Shown here in pieces: positions 7,695 to 16,142 of a DNA stretch of 64,000 nucleotides. The notes below the pieces were generated by a model. That model searched no databases. It was not told the DNA's origin and saw only the letters and a list, made by a program, of their open reading frames with translations. The stretch is taken from positions 2,294,001-2,358,000 of the forward strand of contig NZ_CP075338.1 in assembly GCF_023278365.1 (NCBI RefSeq). The letters run 5' to 3'. How positions within the stretch are numbered: position 1 is the first letter of the stretch; each line of letters opens with the position of its first letter. This DNA is from Epilithonimonas zeae. Lineage in GTDB: Bacteria > Bacteroidota > Bacteroidia > Flavobacteriales > Weeksellaceae. Position numbers and translations under genes: made by a program.

Positions 7695-8870
7695 TCAATT
7701 CCCAAACTGATAATCCAAAGGCAACATCTTAGAAACATTTTGTTGGGAAAAACTCTCTTCTAAAATCAGCAAATCCGGCTCTGAACAAATACCTTCCGGA
7801 AAAATCTCAAATTCTGCCGCTTCGGGATGTATCAATGATGATTGGGAAACAGCAGTTGCAGATTTTACAAATTGACCTTTCTTGATTTCGTAATAATATT
7901 TCTGATAATTGACCATTAATAAGTCTTTAAAATCGAGAAACAGTTTTCCCTCTTTGCGTTTCATGAAATCAGATTCTTTGATTTTTGTCTTCAGAATTCC
8001 TAAAACTAACGGAGAATTTTTATTTTTTCGCTGTGATATATCTTCTAACTCCGGGGACAGATTCACATTCATTACTTTCTGTAGTCTCACAAAACTGAAA
8101 TAGTCTTCCAGCTTCTGCAATTCAGCCTCAGTTGGGTATTTTGGATTAGGAATTCGTTTGGCATGATTCACGATGAAACCATCTTTTTCTAATTCGTTTT
8201 TGTAAAGACTTCTGAAAAAATGCATCAAACTGCCTTGGTAAGCATTCATTCGGTTGAGAATTACATTTTTCTTATTGCTGGTCTCTTTGAAAAAAGAAGT
8301 TCCCAGATAGCTATTGGTTTTGTTTTTAAAGTCCGCTTCAAAATTGATAAGATTATATTGAATGCTGTAACCCAGATTTTTATTTTCAATAATCAGGCTC
8401 TGTGGCGCTTTGACTTTTAGGAATTGATTTTTCTTATCATAAGAAAACTTAAGTGTTCGTTGATTTTTAATGACAACATCTTCCCTGTCAAAACCAATAA
8501 ATTTATCCAAAAAGTAATTGATAAAATCTTTATAGGCTTGTTCTGTATAAGGGATGATGACAACTTCTTCTATCTCTTTAACAGGATTGATAATTACTTT
8601 GACCGATTTTCCAATGGCTTGATTCAATGGAAAAATGCTCGTTTCATAATTATCTTTCTGGAAAATCAGATTTCCGCTTTTTTGGCCTTGAATATCGAGT
8701 CTAAAAGTTCCATCAGTAATTGAAGTGGTAGAAATCTTAGTTCCATCAAGATAAACGTTGACATCCGAAATCAGCTTACCAGTTTCAGTCTGGATTGTCC
8801 CGGAAATAATCTGAGAAAAACAACTGCAGATAAAACTAAAGTAAACGCAAAAAAGTAATATTCTTTTCAT
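7695..8870 (-). CDS. secreted CarboxypepD-reg-like domain protein
   Basis: A 391-residue protein with a signal peptide (MKRILLFCVYFSFICSCFSQ) followed by a carboxypeptidase-regulatory-like beta domain at about residues 22-100 (ISGTIQTETGKLISDVNVYLDGT). The rest is a conserved Bacteroidota region without catalytic motifs that I can recognise (QRTLKFSYDKKNQFLKVKAPQS; LFLDFKDLLMVNYQKYY). The fold of the first domain is the one used at the N terminus of TonB-dependent receptors, but no plug or barrel follows. It is likely a periplasmic or surface protein of unknown role. It is monocistronic. Confidence 0.78.
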   Translation of the reverse strand: MKRILLFCVYFSFICSCFSQIISGTIQTETGKLISDVNVYLDGTKISTTSITDGTFRLDIQGQKSGNLIFQKDNYETSIFPLNQAIGKSVKVIINPVKEIEEVVIIPYTEQAYKDFINYFLDKFIGFDREDVVIKNQRTLKFSYDKKNQFLKVKAPQSLIIENKNLGYSIQYNLINFEADFKNKTNSYLGTSFFKETSNKKNVILNRMNAYQGSLMHFFRSLYKNELEKDGFIVNHAKRIPNPKYPTEAELQKLEDYFSFVRLQKVMNVNLSPELEDISQRKNKNSPLVLGILKTKIKESDFMKRKEGKLFLDFKDLLMVNYQKYYYEIKKGQFVKSATAVSQSSLIHPEAAEFEIFPEGICSEPDLLILEESFSQQNVSKMLPLDYQFGN

Positions 8871-8946
8871 TCAAACAATATTACTAATTTTTTAGTTATA
8901 AAAATAAACTTATTTAGATTCTGTTATAATTTGTTTTAGAACATTA

Positions 8947-9019
8947 TTTCTCACTGATTTGCAGCTTCAGCAGATGATACGTCATTAAAAATCACACGAT
9001 TTGCTTTATCTGCGAGAAA
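8947..9019. repeat. palindromic repeat, TCTCGCAGATT family, second copy
   Basis: TTTCTC at 8947-8952 pairs with GAGAAA at 9014-9019, and the interior holds GATTTGCAG and, in reverse, CTCGCAGATAAAGC. It has the size and word content of the copy at 7597-7675 and also occupies the gap between two genes. Confidence 0.6.
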
Positions 9020-9057
9020 AGTATAACATCTGATTATTGGTATAATATTATCTACTT

Positions 9058-9885
9058 TTACCCAATCCTTATCGATGTCATACTCAAAGAGCCACCAATT
9101 AGCGAGTCATTGAATAATGATAATTCTTCCGATTTTTCTTTCAGTCCTAGATTATAAATCATTGGCAGAAAATGATCCGGTGTCGGAACAGCATATTGCA
9201 AAAACGAACCTTGTTTTTGATAATCAATGAGTCTCTGAAAATCACCGTCCAAGAGCCAATTGTTGGTTTTTTCTCTGGCTTCTATCGCCCAATCCCAGCC
9301 TGCTCCAACGGTATCAATATTTTTCCAGTCAATCAATCGGAGATTATGAACAATGTTTCCACTTCCGATAATTAGTATTCCTTTTTCGCGGAGTCTGGAT
9401 AGTTTTTTTGCCAAATCAAAATGATATTGAGGCGGTTTTGTGTAATCGATACTCAACTGGATAACCGGAATATTCGCATCAGGATAAAGATGTCTGAGAA
9501 CCGACCAGGCACCGTGGTCCAATCCCCAATTATGGTCTTCTTCCACCAAAACCGGAGCGAGTAAACCGGCAGTTTCTTTAGCCAATTCCGGACTTCCTTT
9601 TGCCGGATATTGAACATCAAACAATTCTTTTGGGAAGCCGTAAAAATCGTGAATCGTTTTCGGCATATCCATCGCCGTGACAAAAGTTCCGTTCGTAAAC
9701 CAATGCGCAGAAATACAAATGATTGCATTGGGTTTCGGGATTTCTTTGCTGATATTCCTGAATCCCTGAACAAAAACATTCTCTTCGATAGCGTTCATCG
9801 GAGAGCCGTGTCCTAAAAACAGAACCGGCATTTTTTCTGTGGTTCGGAAGTTATCAGATATTTTTGAAAGGTCGTTGAGGTTCAT
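9058..9885 (-). CDS. extradiol ring-cleavage dioxygenase (YgiD/LigB class III)
   Basis: A 275-residue class III extradiol dioxygenase. The candidate iron ligands and acid-base histidines are in LFLGHGSPMN, ISAHWFTNG, HNWGLDHGAWSVLRHLYP and GSGNIVHNL, all conserved in E. coli YgiD and plant 4,5-DOPA dioxygenases. YgiD opens the ring of L-DOPA in vitro, but the natural substrate is unclear. It is cytoplasmic with no signal peptide. The start at 9885 (MNLNDLSKISDNF) gives a length normal for the family; an alternative at the internal Met before PVLFLGHG would remove only a short tail. The gene is monocistronic. Confidence 0.88.
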   Translation of the reverse strand: MNLNDLSKISDNFRTTEKMPVLFLGHGSPMNAIEENVFVQGFRNISKEIPKPNAIICISAHWFTNGTFVTAMDMPKTIHDFYGFPKELFDVQYPAKGSPELAKETAGLLAPVLVEEDHNWGLDHGAWSVLRHLYPDANIPVIQLSIDYTKPPQYHFDLAKKLSRLREKGILIIGSGNIVHNLRLIDWKNIDTVGAGWDWAIEAREKTNNWLLDGDFQRLIDYQKQGSFLQYAVPTPDHFLPMIYNLGLKEKSEELSLFNDSLIGGSLSMTSIRIG

Positions 9886-9932
9886 ATTTTTTTTGTAAAA
9901 AGTAAAATGTATTAATGTAAAAAGTATTTTAT

Positions 9933-10178
9933 TTTCTCACAGATTTGGCTGACTGAGCTTTCTTTTCACACTTAAGTTGATTGTTTTAAACCACAAAAGT
10001 CACATAAGGACAATTAAGTTTTTAAGTCTCCGATTTTTTTGGCAAATGTTGTTTTTATGCTGAATCTGCAGCCCGACTTGAGCGAAAATCCTTTTTACGC
10101 AACGTAGTGGAGTGAAAAGATTGGGAGCCCTTCGACAAGCTCAGGATAAACTACAGGCGGATAAAGCTGCCCCGATAA
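9933..10178. repeat. cluster of dispersed-repeat fragments in a 379-base gap
   Basis: The gap between the dioxygenase and yceI carries three repeat pieces. They are a half copy of the TCTCGCAGATT element (about 9933-9960), one AACCACAAAAGTCACA word (9989-10004), and a member of the GC-rich modular repeat (about 10068-10178: CAGCCCGAC, GAGCGAAAATCCTTTTT, then a TTCGACAAGCTCAGG word). I see no gene in it; the short ORF at 10112-10354 is made of repeat sequence. Confidence 0.6.
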
Positions 10179-10196
10179 TTATTCTCAAAATCAAAA

Positions 10197-10230
10197 AAAG
10201 TATAAACAAAGCGAACTCTGTTTATACTTT
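10197..10230 (-). terminator. yceI terminator
   Basis: A 12-base perfect stem, AAAGTATAAACA / TGTTTATACTTT, has an A-run on its left side, which reads as a T-run on the minus strand. It lies 35 bases beyond the yceI-like stop. Confidence 0.75.
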
Positions 10231-10264
10231 AAAAAACTCAAACTATAAATACTATTGTATTCTT

Positions 10265-10774
10265 TTATTGTTTTACAAACTGCAATTCGCCTGCAATTTT
10301 TACTTCTTCGCTTACCATTACACCGCCTGTTTCCAAAGCCGCGTTCCAAGTTAAACCGAAGTCACTTCTTTTGATTTTTCCTTCGAATGAGAATCCTGCT
10401 TTTGTGTTTCCCCAAGGGTCAGAGTTGATTCCTCCGAAATCTACGTCCAAAGTCACTGGTTTCGTAACGCCGTTGATTGTTAAATTCCCAGTTACATCAC
10501 CGTTCAAGGTAGTAGCTTCGAAAGTGATTTTCGGGTTGGCTTCTGCATTGAAGAAATCTGCAGATTTCAAATGCGTATCTCTGTCCGCATTATTGGTGAA
10601 AATAGAATCTGTATCAATGAAAGCTGAAACTTTTGCGTTCGCAAATGTATCGTCTTCTGCATCGATTTCTGCGTTGAAAGTCGTGAATTCACCTTTTACG
10701 TTAGAAATCATCAAGTGTTTTACTTTGAAAGTGATCTCGCTATGTGTTGGGTCTAATAACCATTTAGTTGCCAT
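10265..10774 (-). CDS. YceI family lipocalin-like protein
   Basis: A 169-residue YceI-fold protein, opening with the family motif WLLDPTHSEITFKVKHLMISNVKG and ending with GFSFEGKIKRSDFGL and VMVSEEVKIAGEL. YceI proteins form a beta-barrel that binds isoprenoid or polyprenyl chains. Most are exported, but this one has no signal peptide, so it should be cytoplasmic as in many flavobacterial paralogues. It is monocistronic, with its own terminator. The start at 10774 is the first Met and leaves a complete barrel. Confidence 0.9.
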   Translation of the reverse strand: MATKWLLDPTHSEITFKVKHLMISNVKGEFTTFNAEIDAEDDTFANAKVSAFIDTDSIFTNNADRDTHLKSADFFNAEANPKITFEATTLNGDVTGNLTINGVTKPVTLDVDFGGINSDPWGNTKAGFSFEGKIKRSDFGLTWNAALETGGVMVSEEVKIAGELQFVKQ

Positions 10775-10874
10775 AATTTTTAATATTTTGTTGTTAATTA
10801 TGATGCAAATTTAGGCCGACCAGGTTTCCCTCACATTGATGTAAGTTAAGAATTTGAATTGTGATAAAAATTTT

Positions 10875-11013
10875 GGGCAGCCCGTCAGATTTCCCAGTGC
10901 TTATGCCGACGCAAAATCTGCCGGCCGGGCTATCCACTCCTATCTTTTTCGGACACTCCGCTTCGCTCCGTGTCCAAAAAAGGATATCCGCTACTATCCC
11001 TGCTGCGGGCGCC
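10875..11013 (-). repeat. modular GC-rich intergenic repeat (copy B, reverse orientation)
   Basis: Read on the minus strand this carries AGGGATAGTAGCGGATATCC followed by a T-run, a hairpin of GGACAC/GTGTCC (10951-10975), then GTGGATAGCCCGGCC. A second hairpin pairs GGCAGCCCG with CGGGCTATCC, including AGATTT/AAATCT. The same modules in the same order occur at 57051-57193. It is clearly more GC-rich than its surroundings. Confidence 0.7.
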
Positions 11014-11022
11014 ATCTCCGAT

Positions 11023-11781
11023 TCACCATTTCTCCGTCAAATATTTCCAATATCTTTTCGGGACGTGCTGAATGTGAAGCTTAGTGTTTTTCCTTTCTTT
11101 AATATTGGTTTTCGTAAAATAGCTTTGCCAGAGCTTCTGGTATTTTTTTTCTTCGTCGTGGAATTTTTCCTGATACTGGTTTAAATCTAATTTTTCATCG
11201 GGATAAAAAAAGTCGCAGTTTTCCAAATCGTAGAACAATCCGTAATGTCTCCGAAGATCATAGATCATCCATTTTTGATCGGCATATCGGTCTTTGAAAT
11301 GTTTTCTGATTAAAGGCAAAACATTGAAATCCGGGTCTATCTTCGCGAAATAAATATCATCCTGCATTTTCTCGAACCTTATAAAAGCGGTCATCCTGTG
11401 TCTTTCCCGACTGACGGATTTGCAGATTTTAGCGATTTTCAGAATGTCATCGTTGGCAAAATTTTGAAGAATGTTTTCGTTTGGATGTTTGATGGATTGT
11501 TTTATGGCAGAAAAAATCAATTGTTCTAATTCTAAATCTTCGGAAAGATAAACTCTCAGCAAATCATTAATTCCAGACTTTCCAATACTTTTTTCTAATT
11601 TATTGAAAACTCTTTCCGATTTTTCCTGTTGGGTAACAACTTCGTGAATCTCCGCAAACATATTTTCCTGCTGGAAATTTTCTCTGTTTCTGATTTCCAC
11701 ATCCTGATAACGATATTCAAACACTTCGAATATCGCAGTGAAAAGTCCGTCGAAAGTTCCGTCGTAGAGAAGTGTTGTCAT
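11023..11781 (-). CDS. TIGR03915-type (DUF4130) putative DNA repair protein
   Basis: A 252-residue protein with the family pattern: an N-terminal TTLLYDGTFDGLFTAIFEVFE, the central VSRERHRMTAFIRFEKMQDDIYFAKIDPDFNVLPLIRKHFKDRYADQKWMIYD stretch, and a C-terminal basic tail (YQKLWQSYFTKTNIKERKN). In many genomes this protein is encoded beside a radical SAM protein of the TIGR03916 type; both are thought to act in DNA metabolism, sometimes with a uracil-DNA glycosylase-like domain. No such domain is present here. The usual partner is found about 3 kb away at 14741-15997, in the same orientation. Confidence 0.85.
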   Translation of the reverse strand: MTTLLYDGTFDGLFTAIFEVFEYRYQDVEIRNRENFQQENMFAEIHEVVTQQEKSERVFNKLEKSIGKSGINDLLRVYLSEDLELEQLIFSAIKQSIKHPNENILQNFANDDILKIAKICKSVSRERHRMTAFIRFEKMQDDIYFAKIDPDFNVLPLIRKHFKDRYADQKWMIYDLRRHYGLFYDLENCDFFYPDEKLDLNQYQEKFHDEEKKYQKLWQSYFTKTNIKERKNTKLHIQHVPKRYWKYLTEKW

Positions 11782-11861
11782 TTTTGAGTTGGAGAGTTTG
11801 AGAATTTGAGAGTTACAAATTCAAGGTAATATTTGTCATTCCGGAGGAATCTAGATTTATT

Positions 11862-12290
11862 TTAAATTTTATAACAAACAAGTTTCAATTCATTCTCATC
11901 AAGTTCTAAATAAAACTCGCCGACTTCTTTTATTAATGTAAAAATTCTGTCTAAATCTTGATTTGTCTGCGAATCAATAACTTTAGGAAAAATGAGATAT
12001 TCTATTTCTCGATATTCGAGCCAATCATTAAATGAATTGTTTCCTTCAAAGCCTGTTTGCCAATAATCAAATTCAAAAATACTTCCATTATCTAGATACA
12101 ATTCTCCAATCTTATCATTCTGAACTTTTTTGAAGAGAATCTTTTTGATTTCATCGGCATTATCAACAATCTGCTCAATCAACTTAATCCATTTTGAGTT
12201 AGACATCAATGGTTGTGAGAATTTTGAGATTGCACTATCAATTTCTTTTGTTTTTTGTTCGTCGTAACGTAAAGCTTTTTTTGTTCTCAT
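11862..12290 (-). CDS. hypothetical protein, possible DUF6678-like
   Basis: A 142-residue acidic cytoplasmic protein that I do not recognise with confidence. It has MSNSKWIKLIEQIV near residue 29, an FEFDYWQTGFEG segment at about 73-84 and EIEYLIFPK following. The order of these pieces resembles DUF6678-type small proteins often found as orphan or immunity-like genes. It has no signal peptide, membrane segment or catalytic motif. It is the first gene of the block that separates the DUF4130 gene from its radical SAM partner. Confidence 0.6.
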   Translation of the reverse strand: MRTKKALRYDEQKTKEIDSAISKFSQPLMSNSKWIKLIEQIVDNADEIKKILFKKVQNDKIGELYLDNGSIFEFDYWQTGFEGNNSFNDWLEYREIEYLIFPKVIDSQTNQDLDRIFTLIKEVGEFYLELDENELKLVCYKI

Positions 12291-12428
12291 TTAGTTATTG
12301 ATTTTGGTAGTTATAATCTGTCAAAAGTCTTTCCAAAGCTTTATCAGAAGCTAAAGTTTATTAAATTTACATTCTGGAACAGTTTTCCAAATTTACGACA
12401 GAATATATTTAAAACAGAAAATCATATA

Positions 12429-13250
12429 ATGAATTCAGTAATCATAAAGCCAAAAAATGAGATTCTGAAAAACTATGTTCAGTATTTTCTGTTCTTCGAA
12501 AAGACCAATCACGATTTTTTAACGTACACCACTTTTCCCAACAGCAATCTTTGTCTCGCCATTTATAAGGAAAATAAAATTTCTTATGACAATCAAAATA
12601 ATTTGTGCGAAGTGAACGTTGGAAGAGCTTTTACAAGTCGATTTTATGGTTTTCATAAAAAGCCTTTTCAGGTCAATATTGATTCTTTGCTTAGTCAGAT
12701 TTGTATTATTTTTCAGCCTTCTGCGTTAAGAGCGTTTACCAAAGAATCTTACGACGAACTGATGTTTTCCGATTCTGTTTTTGATGAAATATTCTCTTCG
12801 GATAAAAATATTCTAGAAAAAATATTCGAGATAAAGGATTTTTTTAAACGAGCCAATGAACTGGAAATTCTGCTTCTTAAAAAATTAAATGATTCTGTTT
12901 CAGATACAATGAAAGAAGCCTTGATGCTCATTAATCAAAATAATTAGATTAGTATCAATGAACTATCCAAAAGTCTTACAATCAGTGAAGCAACATTGTT
13001 CCGACTTTTCAAAAATAATCTGGGACAAAATCCAAAATCTTATCTTAAAACATTACGATTTCGAAATGTGTTGAATGACCTTTCTCAATCCAAAAATTCT
13101 TTGACGACGGTTGCTTATCAGAATCTGTTTTATGACCAAGCGCACTTCATCAAAGATTTCAAAATGTTTTCAGGATTTTCGCCAAAAAAATTAGCGGAGA
13201 AAATCTCTGTGAATCAAAAAGATTTGACTTGGATTTACAATAAAGATTAA
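12429..13250 (+). pseudogene. AraC-family transcriptional regulator interrupted by an in-frame TAG
   Basis: Two open stretches in the same frame, 12429-12947 and from 12948 to 13250, together encode one AraC-type regulator of about 273 codons. The first 172 residues form the sensor half (IKPKNEILKNYVQYFLFFEK; GFHKKPFQVNI, characteristic of DUF6597-like AraC N termini). After the TAG (12945-12947) the frame continues without shift as ISINELSKSLTISEATLFRLFKNN and LYDQAHFIKDFKMFSGFSPKK-type text, a normal AraC DNA-binding domain. A single base change would restore the gene. The DNA-binding half would otherwise have no start codon until 12960-12996. I call it a pseudogene; a sequencing error or a split functional gene are the alternatives. 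Confidence 0.75.
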
Positions 13251-13313
13251 AATTGAATGATTTTTACAATTTTTGAAACTCAGAAATGATTTCTTTTGCT
13301 GAAAATTTTATCA

Positions 13314-14744
13314 ATGAAAATCAAAGTCTTTTTATTTTTCACACTTTCTTTATTTTTCGGTTTCGCTAATGCACAAAATAAATGCAACTGTACTGAGACT
13401 TTGCAAAAAATAATTTCAAAAATTGAGACTGAATATCCCGGTTTTGATGTCAAAACTAAAGACAAACTATTGTACAATAATGTAAAAGAAAATGCACTAA
13501 AATCTTCCGCTGAATCTAAAACTGATGATAATTGTCTGGAAATACTGAAAAACTATACAGGATTCTTCAAAGACAGGCATATTTGGGTTCTTCCAAATGG
13601 AAATTCAGCACCACAAATTGCTAATCATATTTCCTCAAAAAACATATCGAAAGCTCTTAATATTAATCTTGAAAAATTCAAAAAGGTAGTTCAGAATCAG
13701 AAAAACAGCTTCGAAGGAATTTGGAAAGATGACAGTTATGAGATTGGAATCAAAAGACTAAATGAAAAAGAATCTGTTGGCTTCATCATAAAAGCAGACC
13801 CAAAATTTTGGAAACCAAATGAAGTAAAATTCAGATTATTCGTAGACGGAACTTATGAATATTATATGCAAGACCATTCCTCGCAAAAAGGGACTTACAA
13901 AATGATAGACAATAGTCTTTTGTATTTTGACGATATCAGGTCTGCATTTACAAAAAGCTTTCCTCAATCTGTTCTAAATGAAGAAGAGATTGAAGATAGG
14001 ATTAATGAAATCAATGGTTTTTACATCAAAAAACTGACTCCCAAAAGCACAATCATCAAAATGCAGTATTTCAGTTATATGTTTGTAAATACGATTGAAA
14101 AAATGATTGAAAAGAATAAAAATTTATTGGAAAATTCGGAATTTTTAATCATTGATGTGAGAGATAATGGTGGCGGAACAGATAATGCTTATCAGAAAAT
14201 TCTGCCTTATCTGGTAACTAATTCTATCCGAAATGTTGGTGTAGAATATCTTGCTTCTCCAACTTTGATTAGTACAACAGAAAATTATATGCAAGGTCTA
14301 AAAAAAGATTCCATAAAAAACAAAAGTGAAATCATTGACTTGGAAAAGAGAATCGAAATCCTAAAAGCTAATCGTGGAAAATATGTAAATTATAATCAAA
14401 ACAAAGCCAATATAAGTTCGATTTCTCCTGCTGTTAAAAGTCCTTCTCAAATTGTCGTTTTAGCTAATAATCATACAGGAAGTGCCGCCGAAAATTTTCT
14501 TTTAAATGCGAAACAAAGTAAAAAAGTTAAACTTTTGGGCATTCCCTCTTCAGGAGTCTTAGATTATGCAAACGCAATGTTTTTTGATTATGGTTGCAAT
14601 AATTACAAACTTCTGATGCCGACTTATCGTTCGTTCAGGTTACCCAATTATCCTATTGACAATATTGGAGTTCAGCCTGATGTTTATCTTGATGAAAGCG
14701 TTGAAGATTGGGTAAAGTTTGCAGTTGATTATTTGGAAAATTAA
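13314..14744 (+). CDS. S41 family C-terminal processing-type peptidase, secreted
   Basis: A 476-residue protein starting at ATG 13314 with a signal peptide (MKIKVFLFFTLSLFFGFANAQ). The S41 core is in the C-terminal half: LIIDVRDNGGGTDNAY, then NHTGSAAENFLLNAKQSKKVKLLG, where the Ser of GSAAE is the predicted nucleophile and the following Lys region supplies the base. There is no recognisable PDZ domain, so this is closer to the Bacteroidota group of short S41 hydrolases than to CtpA. The stop overlaps the stop of the convergent radical SAM gene by three bases. Confidence 0.85.
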   Translation: MKIKVFLFFTLSLFFGFANAQNKCNCTETLQKIISKIETEYPGFDVKTKDKLLYNNVKENALKSSAESKTDDNCLEILKNYTGFFKDRHIWVLPNGNSAPQIANHISSKNISKALNINLEKFKKVVQNQKNSFEGIWKDDSYEIGIKRLNEKESVGFIIKADPKFWKPNEVKFRLFVDGTYEYYMQDHSSQKGTYKMIDNSLLYFDDIRSAFTKSFPQSVLNEEEIEDRINEINGFYIKKLTPKSTIIKMQYFSYMFVNTIEKMIEKNKNLLENSEFLIIDVRDNGGGTDNAYQKILPYLVTNSIRNVGVEYLASPTLISTTENYMQGLKKDSIKNKSEIIDLEKRIEILKANRGKYVNYNQNKANISSISPAVKSPSQIVVLANNHTGSAAENFLLNAKQSKKVKLLGIPSSGVLDYANAMFFDYGCNNYKLLMPTYRSFRLPNYPIDNIGVQPDVYLDESVEDWVKFAVDYLEN

Positions 14745-15997
14745 AACAAAGTCAATTGCTGAGAAAACTGATTCTGAAATTTTGACTGACTTCCGCCGAT
14801 AATTAATTTTCTCAAATTCAAATCAGTTAAGTGTTTCAGAAATGGATTTCCATATGTAAAATCAATAAAATATTTAGCACGGTTGACCGCTGCTCCGAGT
14901 TTTTTAAGGTGGTCAATTGTCAAAACCTGAAATTGTCTTGCGCTTAAAATTTTCTGTGCTGTTTTCACACCAATTCCCGGAATTCTGAGAATCATTTTAT
15001 AATCTGCGGTTTGAAGATTAACAGGAAATTGGTCGAGATGCCGCAACGCCCAGCTTAATTTTGGATCAACTTCCAAATCTAAAAAAGGCATATTGAAATC
15101 TAAAATTTCATCCGCTTTAAATCCATAGAACCGCATCAGCCAATCTGATTGATACAAACGGTTTTCTCTCAAAACAGGAACTTCGGCCGTAATAGCAGGT
15201 AAGCGATTGTCGACAGTCACAGGAATATAACCTGAGTAATAAACCCGTTTCATTCCGTAGTTTTTATAAAAATGATCAGCCACTTTGATGATTTGTAAGT
15301 CATTTTCGTTGGTTGCGCCCACAATCATTTGAGTTGATTGCCCGGCTGGAGCAAATTTCGGCGTGCTTCTGATGATCTTCTTTTCATCTTTATATTGCTG
15401 AATTCCTTTCTGAACAATCCGCATCGGCTGAAGCATATCTTCACGATTTTTATCAGGAGCCAATAATTTCAATCCAGATTCTGTCGGGATTTCAAGATTC
15501 ACTGATAATCGGTCAGCGTAAAGTGCAGCTTCATTCATCAAATCGTCACTCGCTCCGGGAATTGATTTTAAATGAATATAACCATTGAAATTATGTTCAG
15601 TTCTCAGCTTTTTTGCCACCCGAACCAGGCGTTCCATTGTCGTGTCCGCATCTTTGAAAATTCCGGAACTCAGAAATAAGCCCTCAATATAATTTCGTCT
15701 GTAAAAACTGATGGTCAAATCAACCACTTCCTCAACTGTGAAAGCAGCACGTTTGATGTCATTTGATTTTCTGGAAACACAATAGATGCAATCGTAAATG
15801 CAATGATTGGTCAGAAGAATTTTAAGAAGTGAGACACATCGTCCGTCTTCCGTATAAGTATGACAAATTCCGCTTGCTGAGCTGTCGCCCAAGCCACCAT
15901 TGTTTTTTCGTTTTCCGCCGCTGGAAGAACACGAAACGTCATACTTAGCAGCATCTGCAAGTATTTCGAGTTTTTCTTTGATGCGGTCGAAATTCAT
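14741..15997 (-). CDS. putative DNA modification/repair radical SAM protein (TIGR03916 type)
   Basis: A 418-residue radical SAM protein. The [4Fe-4S] motif is CIYDCIYC (residues about 89-96) in NHCIYDCIYCVSRKSND, preceded by a conserved N-terminal region with GICHTYTEDGRCVSLLK. The C-terminal portion has a helix-hairpin-helix segment (ILRIPGIGVKTAQKILSAR), which suggests DNA binding. This family is the usual neighbour of the DUF4130 protein found at 11023-11781; the pair is thought to act in DNA repair or modification, by association only. Start and length match the family. Confidence 0.9.
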   Translation of the reverse strand: MNFDRIKEKLEILADAAKYDVSCSSSGGKRKNNGGLGDSSASGICHTYTEDGRCVSLLKILLTNHCIYDCIYCVSRKSNDIKRAAFTVEEVVDLTISFYRRNYIEGLFLSSGIFKDADTTMERLVRVAKKLRTEHNFNGYIHLKSIPGASDDLMNEAALYADRLSVNLEIPTESGLKLLAPDKNREDMLQPMRIVQKGIQQYKDEKKIIRSTPKFAPAGQSTQMIVGATNENDLQIIKVADHFYKNYGMKRVYYSGYIPVTVDNRLPAITAEVPVLRENRLYQSDWLMRFYGFKADEILDFNMPFLDLEVDPKLSWALRHLDQFPVNLQTADYKMILRIPGIGVKTAQKILSARQFQVLTIDHLKKLGAAVNRAKYFIDFTYGNPFLKHLTDLNLRKLIIGGSQSKFQNQFSQQLTLF

Positions 15998-16142
15998 TTT
16001 TTGAAGATTTATTTTTTGAATGGAATTAATTCAGAAATTAATGTCAAAAATAATTCCATAATGATAAAAGTCAATCGATATATACGTTAAGTTATTAACA
16101 AAATGTGTTAAAATTTATATCTTTACCAATATAATTTTTGAT

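Noticed and set aside
10112-10354. 80-residue plus-strand ORF
   Set aside because: It is made from a GC-rich repeat followed by the yceI terminator and the 3' end of the yceI gene in reverse.
10371-10814. 147-residue plus-strand ORF over yceI
   Set aside because: The reverse frame is a complete YceI protein with family motifs; the plus frame has none.
10854-11184. Two overlapping plus-strand ORFs
   Set aside because: They read through the modular repeat (10875-11013) and into the reverse of the DUF4130 gene.
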